DNA of 37,713 nucleotides from Nevskia sp. GTDB taxonomy: Bacteria > Pseudomonadota > Gammaproteobacteria > Nevskiales > Nevskiaceae. Within the stretch, counting starts at the first letter, position 1. Each line of letters opens with the position of its first letter. Positions 23,471-32,051 of the stretch are shown piece by piece. The stretch covers positions 1 to 37,713 of the forward strand of contig JARLJS010000108.1 in the NCBI GenBank assembly GCA_031291075.1, read 5' to 3'. Under the pieces are notes generated by a model, which worked only from the letters and a program-made list of their open reading frames with translations, did no database searches and was not told the DNA's origin. Made by a program: the position numbers and the translations under genes.

Positions 23471-24088
23471 ATGAGGAATTTTCTCTTGGCAGTCGGGCTG
23501 ACCGCCTCGTTCGCGGCCCATGCCACCGACTACAACTTCGGGCTGGTGCCGATAGGCACGCCGCCCGGCACTACCATCGGGTACTCCAGCCAGGCTCTGC
23601 AGGCCACATATGCGGATACCGCCACGTTCACGTTCGGCAACTGGAACGAGCCCAGCGGAGCGGTGTACGAGTACGTGGGGCCGGCGAGCATCATCGTCCA
23701 GGGTCAGAATACGTCGATCAGCAGCGGCGGTCGCGGTGCGCGTCCGTCCCGTCGCGTCACCACCATGCCGCCTCCAGGCCCGGCTCTGATGGAGGTCGAT
23801 CCGGTGACCGGAGCAATGAGAGCCGCCGTGGACACCTCCGGCAAGCTGGTCTACCTGACGTATTCGCCGGCCAGCACGCAGTTCGGCAAGGTTGATCGCT
23901 GGGTTGCATCCGGCGTCGCGTTGCCGGCCGGTACCTACAGGCTGGTCAACATGATGGGTACTTCCTGTTCCGGAGCCACCTGCCAGATCGGAGGCGGCAG
24001 CTATTGGTTTGTCTCCCTGCAGGGTACGTTCACTTACGTCGCTCCGCCGCCTCCGCCTCCCGGTGGTGGTGGCGGCAGCGACGACTAG
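23471..24088 (+). CDS. Small secreted protein with polyproline/polyglycine tail
   Basis: The 205-residue protein has a signal peptide (RNFLLAVGLTASFAAHA, cleavage before TDYN). The mature part is rich in Gly, Ser, Thr and aromatic residues and looks beta-rich (TATFTFGNWNEPSGAVYEYV, AGTYRLVNMMGTS). Two Cys in TSCSGATCQ could form a disulfide. The C-terminus is a run of prolines followed by a run of glycines and SDD. I do not recognise the family. It has gggagag before its ATG and is followed by a strong rho-independent terminator, so it is a single-gene unit. Confidence 0.75.
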   Translation: MRNFLLAVGLTASFAAHATDYNFGLVPIGTPPGTTIGYSSQALQATYADTATFTFGNWNEPSGAVYEYVGPASIIVQGQNTSISSGGRGARPSRRVTTMPPPGPALMEVDPVTGAMRAAVDTSGKLVYLTYSPASTQFGKVDRWVASGVALPAGTYRLVNMMGTSCSGATCQIGGGSYWFVSLQGTFTYVAPPPPPPGGGGGSDD

Positions 24089-24168
24089 CCGATGAAGCTT
24101 GCGGCGCCGGTGCGTGCGGAGCACCGCCGGCTCTGACTCTCAGCCAGGCTGCAGGATGAATTCTTCAG

Positions 24169-24191
24169 CGCCGCCTTCGGGTGGCGTTTTT
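24169..24191 (+). terminator. Rho-independent terminator after the secreted protein gene
   Basis: cgccgcc (24169-24175) pairs with ggtggcg (24180-24186), with one G-T pair, around a ttcg tetraloop and is followed by five T. The stable UUCG loop and T-run on the plus strand make this a convincing terminator, 80 bp after the stop at 24088. Confidence 0.85.
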
Positions 24192-24304
24192 CTTGCCCGT
24201 TCGAAACGCGCACGTCCCTGGCCGTGGCGCGGCGCTTCCCGCAGCCTGGGACGAGGCGGGACAAATGAGGTAAGGTCGCCCAAAACGCTGGAGGAATCAG
24301 TCCC

Positions 24305-27300
24305 ATGTCGCTTCCCGCCGCGCCGAATATTCCCCCGCTTCGCGAGCTGGGCAACGGCCATTACCGCGTCCGCCTCACCGAGGCCGGCGGCGGCCAGTCG
24401 CTGTTCGACTGGATCGCGGTCAGCCGCTGGGCGGGCGACGCGGTGGAGGATACGCAGGGGTTCTTCGTCTACCTGCGCGATCCCGACAGCGGGGCTTTGT
24501 GGTCGAACACCCTGCAGCCCACGCTGGCCACTCCGGACCGCTACGAGGTGACCGGCGGTACGGATGGGATCACGCTGCGGCGCGAGGACCACGGTATCGC
24601 CACGACGACCAGTGTCTCCGTTGCCGCGGCGGCGAACTACGAGACACGCAAAGTCCTGCTGCACAACCGCTCCGACCGCACCCGCCGGATCGAGCTCACC
24701 AGCTGCGTGGAGATCGCCCTGGCGCACCCGCAGGGAGATCTGGGGCATCCCGCGTTTTCCAAGCTGTTCGTGCAGACGGCGCTGGTCCGTGCGCGCGGTA
24801 CGCTGCTCGCCCAGCGCCGGCCGCGGGCCTCCGGAGAGTCCTGGCCGGTGGCGTTTCACGCGCTGCTCGGGGCACCGGTCATGCAATGGGAGACGGATCG
24901 CGTCGTCTTCGTCGGCCGCGGCCGCGCCATGCAGCGGCCGTTGCTGGGGATGCGCGGCACCGTCGGCAACGTGCTCGACCCGCTGTTCTCGCTGCGCACG
25001 CAGGTGGAGCTGGCGCCGGGCGAATCGCGCGAGCTGGCCTTCGTGCTGGGGGTGGCGCCCACGCGCAGGCAGGTCGCGCCGCTGTTGAAGAACCTGGACT
25101 GCAGGCCCGCGGCGTGGTCCGGCGCGCGTGCGGCGGCCCGGCGTGGCGGCGGCCTGCGCCATGGCTTCTCCAAGGACGGCTCGGAGTACGTCATCCGCAT
25201 GCCGTGGAACGACGGCACGCCGGCCCTGCCGCCGATGCCCTGGACCAACGTCATCGCCAGCGAGCGCTTCGGCTGCCTGGTGAGCGAGACCGGCGCGGGC
25301 TGCACCTGGAGCCGCAACAGCCAGGCCAACCGGCTCACCCCCTGGACCAACGATCCGGTGTGCGATCCGCATGGTGAAGCCCTTTATCTGCGGGACGAGG
25401 ACGCAGGCGGCTGCTGGTCGCCGCTGCCGGGGCCGGTGCCGGCAGCGGCGAAATACGTGGCGCGCCATGGCTTCGGCTACTCGGCTTTCGAGCTCGCGGC
25501 GCACGGCCTGGATTGCGTCACCACGGTGTTCGTGGCGCGGCAGGACCCGCTGAAAGTGGTCAGCCTGCGCATCGTCAACCGCTCCGGCCGCGAGCGGCGG
25601 CTGTCGCTGTATGCCTACCAGCGGCTGGTGCTCGGCACCCAGCCGCAGGCCGGCGCCGTGCGGACCTGGCAGCGGGGCGGGACGCTGTGCGCGCGCAACG
25701 AGCAGGCCGGCGATTTCGCTGGCGGGCTGGTGTTCTCGGCCGCGGTGGGAGAGGCACCGCAGGCGGGAGAGGTGTGCTGCGACCGGCGGAGCTTCATCGG
25801 TATCAACGGCAGCCCGCGCGCGCCGCAAGGACTGCGGCAGCCGGCGCTCGACGGCCGCTGCGGAGCGGACCTCGATCCCTGCTTCGCGCGGCGCATCCCC
25901 TTCGTGCTCGCCGCCGGCCAGGCGATGACCTGGAACATCCTGCTGGGCGAGACGATGGACGAGGCGGAACTGGACGCCCTGCTCGCGCGCTACCACGACA
26001 ACAGCGCCATCGCCGCCGAGCTGGATGCGGTGGTGCGGTCCTGGCGCGAGCGCCTGGACGGCATCCGCGTGCAGACGCCCTCGCCGGAGATCGACCGCAT
26101 GCTCAACGGTTGGCTGGCCTACCAGACCCTGTCCTGCCGCATCTGGGGCCGCACCGCGTTCTACCAGTCCGGTGGCGCCTACGGCTTTCGCGACCAGCTC
26201 CAGGACGCCGGCAACCTGTGCCTGCTGTGGCCGGAGCTGGCGCGGCGGCAGATCCTGCTGCACGCGGCGCACCAGTTCCCACAGGGCGACGTGCTGCACT
26301 GGTGGCATCCACAGCCGATGGAGCGTGGCGTGCGCACGCGCTTTTCCGACGACCTGCTGTGGCTGCCCTACGTGACGGGCCTCTACCTCGATCGCAGCGG
26401 CGATCATTCGATCCTCGACGAGCCGGCGCCGTACGTGGGCGCCCCGCCGCTGGCCGAAGGCCAGGAGGAGAACTATCTGAAAGTGGAGACGCTGGCGGAG
26501 CGCAGCAGCGTCTACGAGCACTGCTGCCGTGCCATCGACCGCTCGCTCACGCGCGGCGTACACGGCCTGCCGCTGATGGGCATCGGCGATTGGAACGATG
26601 GCATGAACCGCGTCGGCCGCGAGGGCCGTGGCGAGAGCGTGTGGCTGGGCTTCTTCCTGGCGGTGGTGCTGGACGCCTTCATCCCGCTGCTGCGCGAGCG
26701 CGGCGAGACGCAGCGCGCCGAGCGCTACGCCGCCTACCGCGCGAAGCTCCCGGTCGAGCTCAACACCGCCGGCTGGGACGGCGCCTGGTACCGCCGCGCC
26801 TACTACGACGACGGCACGCCGCTGGGCACGCACGAAGCGGGGGAGTGCCGCATCGACGGTCTCTCGCAGGCCTGGTCGGTACTGTCCGGCGTGGCCCCGC
26901 CGGAGCGTGCCGCGCAGGCCATGCGGGCACTGCAGGAGCAACTGGTCTCCCCGTCCGATCAGCTCATCCGCCTGCTGACGCCACCGTTCGTCGATACACC
27001 CCACGACCCCGGCTACATCAAGGGCTACGTCGCCGGCGTGCGCGAGAACGGCGGCCAGTACACCCATGCCGCATGCTGGATGATCGAAGCCGCGGCACAT
27101 CTCGGCTGGCGCGACCGCGCCGCCGCCTGGCTGGCGATGATCGGCCCCCTCTCGCATGCCCGCGACGCCCGCGCGGTGGAGCGTTACAAGGTCGAACCCT
27201 ACGTCATCGCCGCCGACATCTACGGCGCCAGGCCGCATGTCGGCCGCGGCGGCTGGACCTGGTACACCGGCTCGGCCGGGCTGGCCTACCGCGTGGGGCT

Positions 27301-27583
27301 GGAAGCGGTGCTGGGGCTGCGGGTGGAGGGCGGGCGCACGCTGCTACTACGGCCCTGCGTGCCGGACGACTGGCCGGAGTACAGCATCGAATACCGGCTT
27401 CCTTCCGGGCGGACGCAGTACCGCATCTGCGTCGGCAATCCGCAGGGCTGCGCCGAGACGGTGGTCGGCGCGACCTTGGATGGACAGTCCCTGGACGTAG
27501 CGGCGGGCACGGTCCGCGTACCGCTCGCGGACGACGGCGGGCGCCATGAAGTAGGCGTGACCCTGGGGCACGGTGTTGCGTAG
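24305..27583 (+). CDS. GH94 glycoside phosphorylase-like protein (cyclic beta-glucan / beta-1,2-oligoglucan type)
   Basis: This 1092-residue protein has an N-terminal beta-sandwich region (about 1-330), a second such region, and a C-terminal (alpha/alpha)6 barrel. Key barrel segments are SGGAYGFRDQLQDAG, GDVLHWWHPQPMERGVRTRFSD and MGIGDWNDGMNRVG, whose GDWND (761-765) holds the general acid Asp of GH94. GYVAGVRENGGQYTHAACW and RGGWTWYTGSAGLAYR are also typical. The length fits 1,2-beta-oligoglucan phosphorylases rather than the roughly 2800-residue cyclic glucan synthases (NdvB/ChvB), to whose GH94 part it is also related. No signal peptide or membrane segment is seen, so it should act in the cytosol on oligoglucans with phosphate. 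The start has ggagg nine bases upstream. Confidence 0.82.
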   Translation: MSLPAAPNIPPLRELGNGHYRVRLTEAGGGQSLFDWIAVSRWAGDAVEDTQGFFVYLRDPDSGALWSNTLQPTLATPDRYEVTGGTDGITLRREDHGIATTTSVSVAAAANYETRKVLLHNRSDRTRRIELTSCVEIALAHPQGDLGHPAFSKLFVQTALVRARGTLLAQRRPRASGESWPVAFHALLGAPVMQWETDRVVFVGRGRAMQRPLLGMRGTVGNVLDPLFSLRTQVELAPGESRELAFVLGVAPTRRQVAPLLKNLDCRPAAWSGARAAARRGGGLRHGFSKDGSEYVIRMPWNDGTPALPPMPWTNVIASERFGCLVSETGAGCTWSRNSQANRLTPWTNDPVCDPHGEALYLRDEDAGGCWSPLPGPVPAAAKYVARHGFGYSAFELAAHGLDCVTTVFVARQDPLKVVSLRIVNRSGRERRLSLYAYQRLVLGTQPQAGAVRTWQRGGTLCARNEQAGDFAGGLVFSAAVGEAPQAGEVCCDRRSFIGINGSPRAPQGLRQPALDGRCGADLDPCFARRIPFVLAAGQAMTWNILLGETMDEAELDALLARYHDNSAIAAELDAVVRSWRERLDGIRVQTPSPEIDRMLNGWLAYQTLSCRIWGRTAFYQSGGAYGFRDQLQDAGNLCLLWPELARRQILLHAAHQFPQGDVLHWWHPQPMERGVRTRFSDDLLWLPYVTGLYLDRSGDHSILDEPAPYVGAPPLAEGQEENYLKVETLAERSSVYEHCCRAIDRSLTRGVHGLPLMGIGDWNDGMNRVGREGRGESVWLGFFLAVVLDAFIPLLRERGETQRAERYAAYRAKLPVELNTAGWDGAWYRRAYYDDGTPLGTHEAGECRIDGLSQAWSVLSGVAPPERAAQAMRALQEQLVSPSDQLIRLLTPPFVDTPHDPGYIKGYVAGVRENGGQYTHAACWMIEAAAHLGWRDRAAAWLAMIGPLSHARDARAVERYKVEPYVIAADIYGARPHVGRGGWTWYTGSAGLAYRVGLEAVLGLRVEGGRTLLLRPCVPDDWPEYSIEYRLPSGRTQYRICVGNPQGCAETVVGATLDGQSLDVAAGTVRVPLADDGGRHEVGVTLGHGVA

Positions 27584-27646
27584 GGCGGGAGCCATCCCGC
27601 CGGTCGCGAAAGGCGGGATTGCTGCGCTGCTTCCGCCCTACTGTAC
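27582..27646. repeat. REP-like extragenic repeat, diverged copy 3
   Basis: The stretch begins gtagggcggga, contains ggcggga-gcca-tcccgcc, then a tcgcgaaaggcggga block and ends tccgccctac. It shares the gtagggcgg ends and the tcgcg-aaggcgg core with the copies near 2950 and 4320, but the inner sequence differs. It separates the converging GH94 and DUF2182 genes and may help terminate both transcripts. Confidence 0.55.
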
Positions 27647-28443
27647 TACCCGCCCCACAACAGGACAGCGCCGCTCCCTGCCAGCAGCAGGCCGAGGATG
27701 CGGCCGAAGCGGTCTCCGGACGGCGCCAGCTTCTCCACCAGCACCAGGAGGGTGAGGGCGGCGATCCACCCCAGGCTCATGACGCCGCCGACGAACAGCA
27801 GCAGCATCAAGGCCCAGCAGCAGCCGAGGCAGTGGATGCCGTGGCGGATGCCCATACGGACGGCGCCCGATACTCCGGGAAGCCAGTGGCGGGCGATGTA
27901 GCCGGCGGGTGAACGGCAGTGCGCGAGGCAGCCGCGCTTGAGCGGCATCCACTGGTAGGCGCCGGCGAGCACCAGCAAGGACGCCGCGGCCGTCCGCTCG
28001 CCGATGTGCATCATCGGCGTCAACATGGAAGCGCGGCCCAGCAGCAACTGCAGCGCGGTCGCCGCCACGCTGAATCCGAGCCAGGCTAGCAGGTAACCGA
28101 TGCCGAATGCGTACACCTGCCGCACCGACGTCCCGCTGCCGGGCTGGCTGCGCACGACCCGGCCATAAAGCAGGAGCGTCGGTGCCGCCGACGGCACCAT
28201 CATCGCGGTCATCATCACGAACCACATTGCGAGCAACAGCGCGGCGTAACGCGCGTCATGCGCCGGGGCCATCATCCACGCGGCCAGCCCGCGCATGTCG
28301 CCCCGCATGTCGAGCGCCGCCGGAACGACCCAGCCCCACGACAGCAGCAGCACCAGGGCCAGACCGGCGCCGATCCAGAGCCGGTCCCGCATCAACACCC
28401 GTTGCAGTTGTGATTCGAGCGGAGTGAGCGCGTCGCCGCTCAT
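27646..28443 (-). CDS. DUF2182 integral membrane protein
   Basis: The 265-residue protein has about six to seven membrane helices. The core MWFVMMTAMMVPSAAPTLLL is the DUF2182 signature (M-x-x-AMM-x-PSA-x-P). Later a Cys/His-rich stretch reads GIRHGIHCLGCCWAL, and a second His/Met cluster is in MLTPMMHIGE. These fit the predicted metal-binding membrane protein label of the family. Its ATG (28441-28443) overlaps the DUF1326 stop by four bases. DUF1326 and DUF2182 genes are repeatedly adjacent in proteobacteria, so they likely act together, perhaps in metal handling. No function has been shown as far as I know. Confidence 0.85.
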   Translation of the reverse strand: MSGDALTPLESQLQRVLMRDRLWIGAGLALVLLLSWGWVVPAALDMRGDMRGLAAWMMAPAHDARYAALLLAMWFVMMTAMMVPSAAPTLLLYGRVVRSQPGSGTSVRQVYAFGIGYLLAWLGFSVAATALQLLLGRASMLTPMMHIGERTAAASLLVLAGAYQWMPLKRGCLAHCRSPAGYIARHWLPGVSGAVRMGIRHGIHCLGCCWALMLLLFVGGVMSLGWIAALTLLVLVEKLAPSGDRFGRILGLLLAGSGAVLLWGG

Positions 28444-29075
28444 CGGACGACGCCGTGCGTGCTCCAGTGCACCTTCGCGATGTGCGCGTGCGTGTCGTTG
28501 AAATCCAGCTCGATCGGACCGGCAGACCTGGCGCTGCCGATGAGGAAATCGGCCTCGGTGTATTCGAAACCCTGCGGCAGCTTCACGCTCACCGGGTGCG
28601 GCTGTCCCGTCACGGGGTTGCGGATGCACTCTGCGCTGCCGTCCACCAGGCCATCGACGTGCACGCGCGCCGTGCGCTTCTGCATGTCGATGGTGAACTC
28701 CAGCGACTTGACCTGGGTCGGCAGCACCTTGCTCAGCGTAGTGCTGAAGATCTGCGTGATCAGCGTGCCCGGATCGGTCTCCTTGCCGCTGGCGATCGTC
28801 TCAATGGCCGTACGCTGTGCGTCACTGGCGTTGCGGTCGACCACCACCATCGCGGTGCCGTTGCCCAGGTGGATGGGGCCGGGCCAGGCGAACAGTCCAC
28901 CCCAGCGCACGCCGTCGAGCGTGACCTCGCCGAAATGCCCCCGGTCGATCTGCATGAACATGTACGCGCGGCAGTGACCGTGCGTAGGCAGGGAGTTGAA
29001 CTGGCAGGGACAGCCGATATTGCAGTTGCAGTGCGAAACTTCCGTGCCCTGCATCACCCATTCGATGAAAGCCAT
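28440..29075 (-). CDS. DUF1326 domain protein, Cys-rich N-terminus
   Basis: The 211-residue protein has no signal peptide. It begins with MQGTEVSHCNCNIGCPCQFN, giving Cys16, Cys18, Cys22 and Cys24, with another Cys at 35 (HGHCRAY). The C-x-C-x3-C-x-C pattern and following IDRGHFGEVTLDGVRWGG identify DUF1326. The C-terminal half is beta-rich. The cysteine set could bind a soft metal such as copper or zinc. It is translationally coupled to the DUF2182 membrane protein gene. The start ATG lies within a short purine-poor leader. Confidence 0.87.
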   Translation of the reverse strand: MAFIEWVMQGTEVSHCNCNIGCPCQFNSLPTHGHCRAYMFMQIDRGHFGEVTLDGVRWGGLFAWPGPIHLGNGTAMVVVDRNASDAQRTAIETIASGKETDPGTLITQIFSTTLSKVLPTQVKSLEFTIDMQKRTARVHVDGLVDGSAECIRNPVTGQPHPVSVKLPQGFEYTEADFLIGSARSAGPIELDFNDTHAHIAKVHWSTHGVVR

Positions 29076-29120
29076 GGTGTTCCCCCGGGACGAGCCGCAC
29101 GGCCAGTATATACCCGTCCT

Positions 29121-29561
29121 TCACCGGACTGCGGCCAGCCTCGCCAACAGCTGGTCGACGTTTGCCTCGATGTCGGCCAGCGCCCGTTGCGGCGGTGCCT
29201 GGTCCAGGTCGTGCACGCCCCAGTATTCGATCCGGTCGACCCATCCGGAGAAGTTGGCGGCCAGCAGCGGCCGGTGCTCCGCCTCCTTGAGCGCGATCAC
29301 CAGGTCGGCTGTGACGAGGTCGGTCTCCGTTACCTGTTGGGGGAATCGCGGCGGAGACGGGAGTGCGATGCCGCGTTGTTCGAGCCGCTGCGCGGCAAAG
29401 CGCGACAGCGGGCCGATGTTGGCGATGCCCGCTCCCAGGTTCAGCCCACGGGAATCCGCCTGCCACGGCACCGCGGCTGCGGGCGCCAGGGCGTTGAACA
29501 GCAGCTCGGCGTAGCGGCTGCGATAGTAGTTGCCGGTGCACAGGAACAGCAGCCGCTTCAT
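29121..29561 (-). CDS. Low-molecular-weight phosphotyrosine phosphatase / arsenate reductase-like protein
   Basis: The 146-residue protein starts MKRLLFLCTGNYYRSR, with the C-x5-R phosphate loop at Cys8 and Arg14. The loop has N-Y-Y-R-S rather than the common N-x-C-R-S, so the second cysteine of classical LMW phosphatases is missing. No arsenate-reductase resolving Cys pair is seen near residues 80-90, which favours a phosphatase-like activity. The expected late Asp may be in GVHDLDQAP. I used the ATG at 29559-29561; in-frame ATGs at 29573 and 29585 are possible, and none has a clear ribosome site. It is on the same strand as the DUF1326 gene, 45 bp upstream. Confidence 0.72.
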   Translation of the reverse strand: MKRLLFLCTGNYYRSRYAELLFNALAPAAAVPWQADSRGLNLGAGIANIGPLSRFAAQRLEQRGIALPSPPRFPQQVTETDLVTADLVIALKEAEHRPLLAANFSGWVDRIEYWGVHDLDQAPPQRALADIEANVDQLLARLAAVR

Positions 29562-29627
29562 CGGGAGATCCATCGCGCAAGCCATGCGGGGATTCTACAG
29601 TCCGGAAGAAGCGACTGCGGTCCGCCG

Positions 29628-31784
29628 CTACGGCTTGATCCACCCCCAGGCCATCAGCTTCATCTTGATCATCAGCACGATGAAGTGCCAGGCGGTCCTG
29701 AGCTGGTCGCCGATGGTAGGTTTGTAGCGCGCACGCTGGCGGATGTAGTGGCGCAGGGCGGTCAGGTCCTCGTCCTTCAGCTCGGGGAACGGCGGCATGC
29801 CGCGCGCCTGCAGGCCGCCGTCGCGCACGATGGCGGCGAAGGCGTCGGCGTTGAGCGGCACCTGCGAGGCGCGCAGGTCGGGCGCGTAGCCGGCGGCGAC
29901 CACGGCGGAGCCGTGGCAGATCAGGCAGCGCTGGTAGACGTACTTGCCCTTCTCCGCCAGCGCCGGGTCGAGCTTGAACTCCGGCGCCTCCAGCGGCACC
30001 GGCTGCGCCGGCGGCGGCGAGGGCGGCAGCGTGGCCTTGCCGTCGAGCACGTAGGTGAGCAGGCGGCGCGGATGGTCGCGACCCACCCAGCCGTGCTGCG
30101 CACCGAGCGAACCCAGCACCATGTGGCCGCCGGCCCAGCCGGCGAGGATACTGACGTACTGCCTGCCGCCCACCGTGTAGGTGATGGGCGGCGCCTGCGT
30201 GCCCACGCCCATGTCGGTGCTCCACAGCACCGCGCCGGTATTGTCGTCGCGGGCGATGAACCTGCCGTCGGACTGGCCCTGGAACACCAGGCCGCCGTGC
30301 GTGCTCATCACGCCGCCATTGGTGGCGCCGGGCGTGGGGATTTCCCACACCTTCTTCTGGTGCGCCGGGTCCCAGGCGAGCAGCGAGCTGCTGCCGGCGC
30401 TCTTGGGGACGTCGTCGAAGAAGCCGCGGATGCCCATCGGGCCGTCGCGGTCCATGTCGTAGGTCTTGGGGTCGATGCCGCGGTCGTTGTAGTAACCTGC
30501 CAGCTCGTGCACCGGGATATAGGTCAGGCCGGTGTCGGGGCTGTAGGACATTGGTTGCCAGTTGTGCACGCCGGCGGAGCCGGGCCAGATCAGCGCCTCG
30601 CCGTCCTCGTAGCGCGCGCCGGGCACTTCCACCGGGCGGCCGCTGGCCAGGTCGACGTGGTCGGCCCAGGTCACCTTGCCGATCTTCTCGGCCGAGATCA
30701 GCTTGCCGCTGTCGCGGTCGATGACGTAGAAGAAGCCGTTCTTGGGCGCGTGCAGGATCACCTTGCGCGGCTTGCCGTCCACCGGGATGGTGGCGAGCAC
30801 CATGTCCATGGTGGAGTTGAAGTCCCAGCTCTCGCCCGGCGAGGTCTGGTAGTGCCAGACGTATTCGCCGGTGTCGGCGTCAAGCGCCACCACCGAGCAG
30901 AGGAACAGGTTGTCGCCGCCGCCGGGGCTGCGCAGCTTGGCGTTCCAGGGGCCGCCGTTGCCGGTGCCGATGTAGACGCGGTTGTAGTCCGGGTCGTAGG
31001 TCATGGCGTTCCAGGCGGTGCCGCCACCGCCGTACTTCCACCATTCGCCGTTCCAGGTCCTGGCCGCCATCTCCATGGCCTTGTTCTCGAAGCCCTTGGC
31101 CGGGTCGCCGGGGACGATGTACCAGCGCCAGATCTGTTTGCCGGTGTCGGCGTCGTAGGCGGTGACGTAGCCGCGCACGTGGCCGAAGTCGGCGCCGCCT
31201 TGGCCGATGATCACCTTGCCGTTGAACACGCGCGGCGCGCCGGTGATATAGCGGTTGTCGCCGGCTTCCGTGGTCTGCGTTTCCCACAGCGGCTGGCCGG
31301 TCTTCGCGTCCAGCGCGAACAGGCGGCCGTCCTGCACCCCGGCGATGACCTTGCCTTTCCAGAACGAAAGGCCGCGGATGCCCCAGGCCATGCGCATCTT
31401 CTGCGGACTGACCTTGGGGTCGTAATGCCACAGCTCCTTGCCGCTTACGGCGTCCACCGCGTAGATCACGCTGAAGCCGACGGCGATGTAGATCACGCCG
31501 TCCACTTCCACCGGGGCGGAGGAGACGTTCCACACGTCCGGCAGGTCCAGCGACCAGGCCAGGCCCAGGCGCGGCACGGTCTGCCGGTTGATCTGGTCCA
31601 GCGGGCTGTAGCGCTGCTCGCTGAAGGTGCGGCCGAAGGCGCCCCAGTCGGTGCCGTCCTTTTCGTTATTCAGTGTGGCGTTGTCGACGTCGGCGCCGAC
31701 AGCCGCCGTGATCAGCGCAGCCATGGCCGCGATGCTGGCGGCCAGCACGTGACGCGTCCGCCGTCCGGTCCCTGCGTTCTGCAT
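29628..31784 (-). CDS. PQQ-dependent quinohemoprotein dehydrogenase with C-terminal cytochrome c
   Basis: The 718-residue precursor has a signal peptide (HVLAASIAAMAALITAAVGA). It then has a PQQ eight-bladed propeller with repeated W-docking motifs (LFALDAKTGQPLWE, VTAYDADTGKQIWRW, VALDADTGEYVWHY), a cytochrome c domain with CLICH (Cys620, His624) and axial Met663 in ARGMPPFP, and a hydrophobic C-terminal stretch. The catalytic Asp is in GGGDNLFL. The +2 residue is Leu, so it lacks the lanthanide-type Asp. Two departures are visible. The vicinal Cys pair of most alcohol dehydrogenases is replaced in RMAWGIRGLSFW. The Ca-ligand Glu of the GGAE-x-G motif is Asp199. The start has ggagggg five bases upstream. 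It would oxidise alcohols in the periplasm. Confidence 0.9.
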   Translation of the reverse strand: MQNAGTGRRTRHVLAASIAAMAALITAAVGADVDNATLNNEKDGTDWGAFGRTFSEQRYSPLDQINRQTVPRLGLAWSLDLPDVWNVSSAPVEVDGVIYIAVGFSVIYAVDAVSGKELWHYDPKVSPQKMRMAWGIRGLSFWKGKVIAGVQDGRLFALDAKTGQPLWETQTTEAGDNRYITGAPRVFNGKVIIGQGGADFGHVRGYVTAYDADTGKQIWRWYIVPGDPAKGFENKAMEMAARTWNGEWWKYGGGGTAWNAMTYDPDYNRVYIGTGNGGPWNAKLRSPGGGDNLFLCSVVALDADTGEYVWHYQTSPGESWDFNSTMDMVLATIPVDGKPRKVILHAPKNGFFYVIDRDSGKLISAEKIGKVTWADHVDLASGRPVEVPGARYEDGEALIWPGSAGVHNWQPMSYSPDTGLTYIPVHELAGYYNDRGIDPKTYDMDRDGPMGIRGFFDDVPKSAGSSSLLAWDPAHQKKVWEIPTPGATNGGVMSTHGGLVFQGQSDGRFIARDDNTGAVLWSTDMGVGTQAPPITYTVGGRQYVSILAGWAGGHMVLGSLGAQHGWVGRDHPRRLLTYVLDGKATLPPSPPPAQPVPLEAPEFKLDPALAEKGKYVYQRCLICHGSAVVAAGYAPDLRASQVPLNADAFAAIVRDGGLQARGMPPFPELKDEDLTALRHYIRQRARYKPTIGDQLRTAWHFIVLMIKMKLMAWGWIKP

Positions 31785-32051
31785 TCTTGCCCCTCCGTCC
31801 GCCGGCTTGGCCGGTTCGTGGTGTCCTGGCCGGCGGTCGTACCGCGGCCGGACGGCAAGCTTGGCATACAAGATCGGGCTTTGGTCTCATCCGTGTGCAG
31901 TACGGCGCCGGGTCGCTCCCATCCGCCGGCGCCGCGCCGCCGATGCTACTCTTTGCACCAAAATGGCTGCGCGGCGGCCGTCCCAGTGCCTGGCCGCGTC
32001 CGCCGCCAGCGACAAGCGCGGCACCTTGACCGGCAGACATGGAGGTGATCG

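Noticed and set aside
24140-27238. A 1032-codon open frame antisense to the GH94 gene
   Set aside because: It is a mirror of high-GC codon use in the real gene. Its translation is rich in Arg, His, Gly and Ala with no recognisable domain, while the plus strand encodes clear GH94 motifs.
29628-31784. A lanthanide-dependent (XoxF-type) dehydrogenase
   Set aside because: The residue two positions after the catalytic Asp is Leu, not the extra Asp that marks lanthanide enzymes, and a cytochrome c domain is fused.
28455-32048. A 1197-codon plus-strand open frame across DUF1326, phosphatase and PQQ dehydrogenase genes
   Set aside because: It runs antisense through three genes with strong domain evidence and has low-complexity His/Val/Arg-rich sequence.
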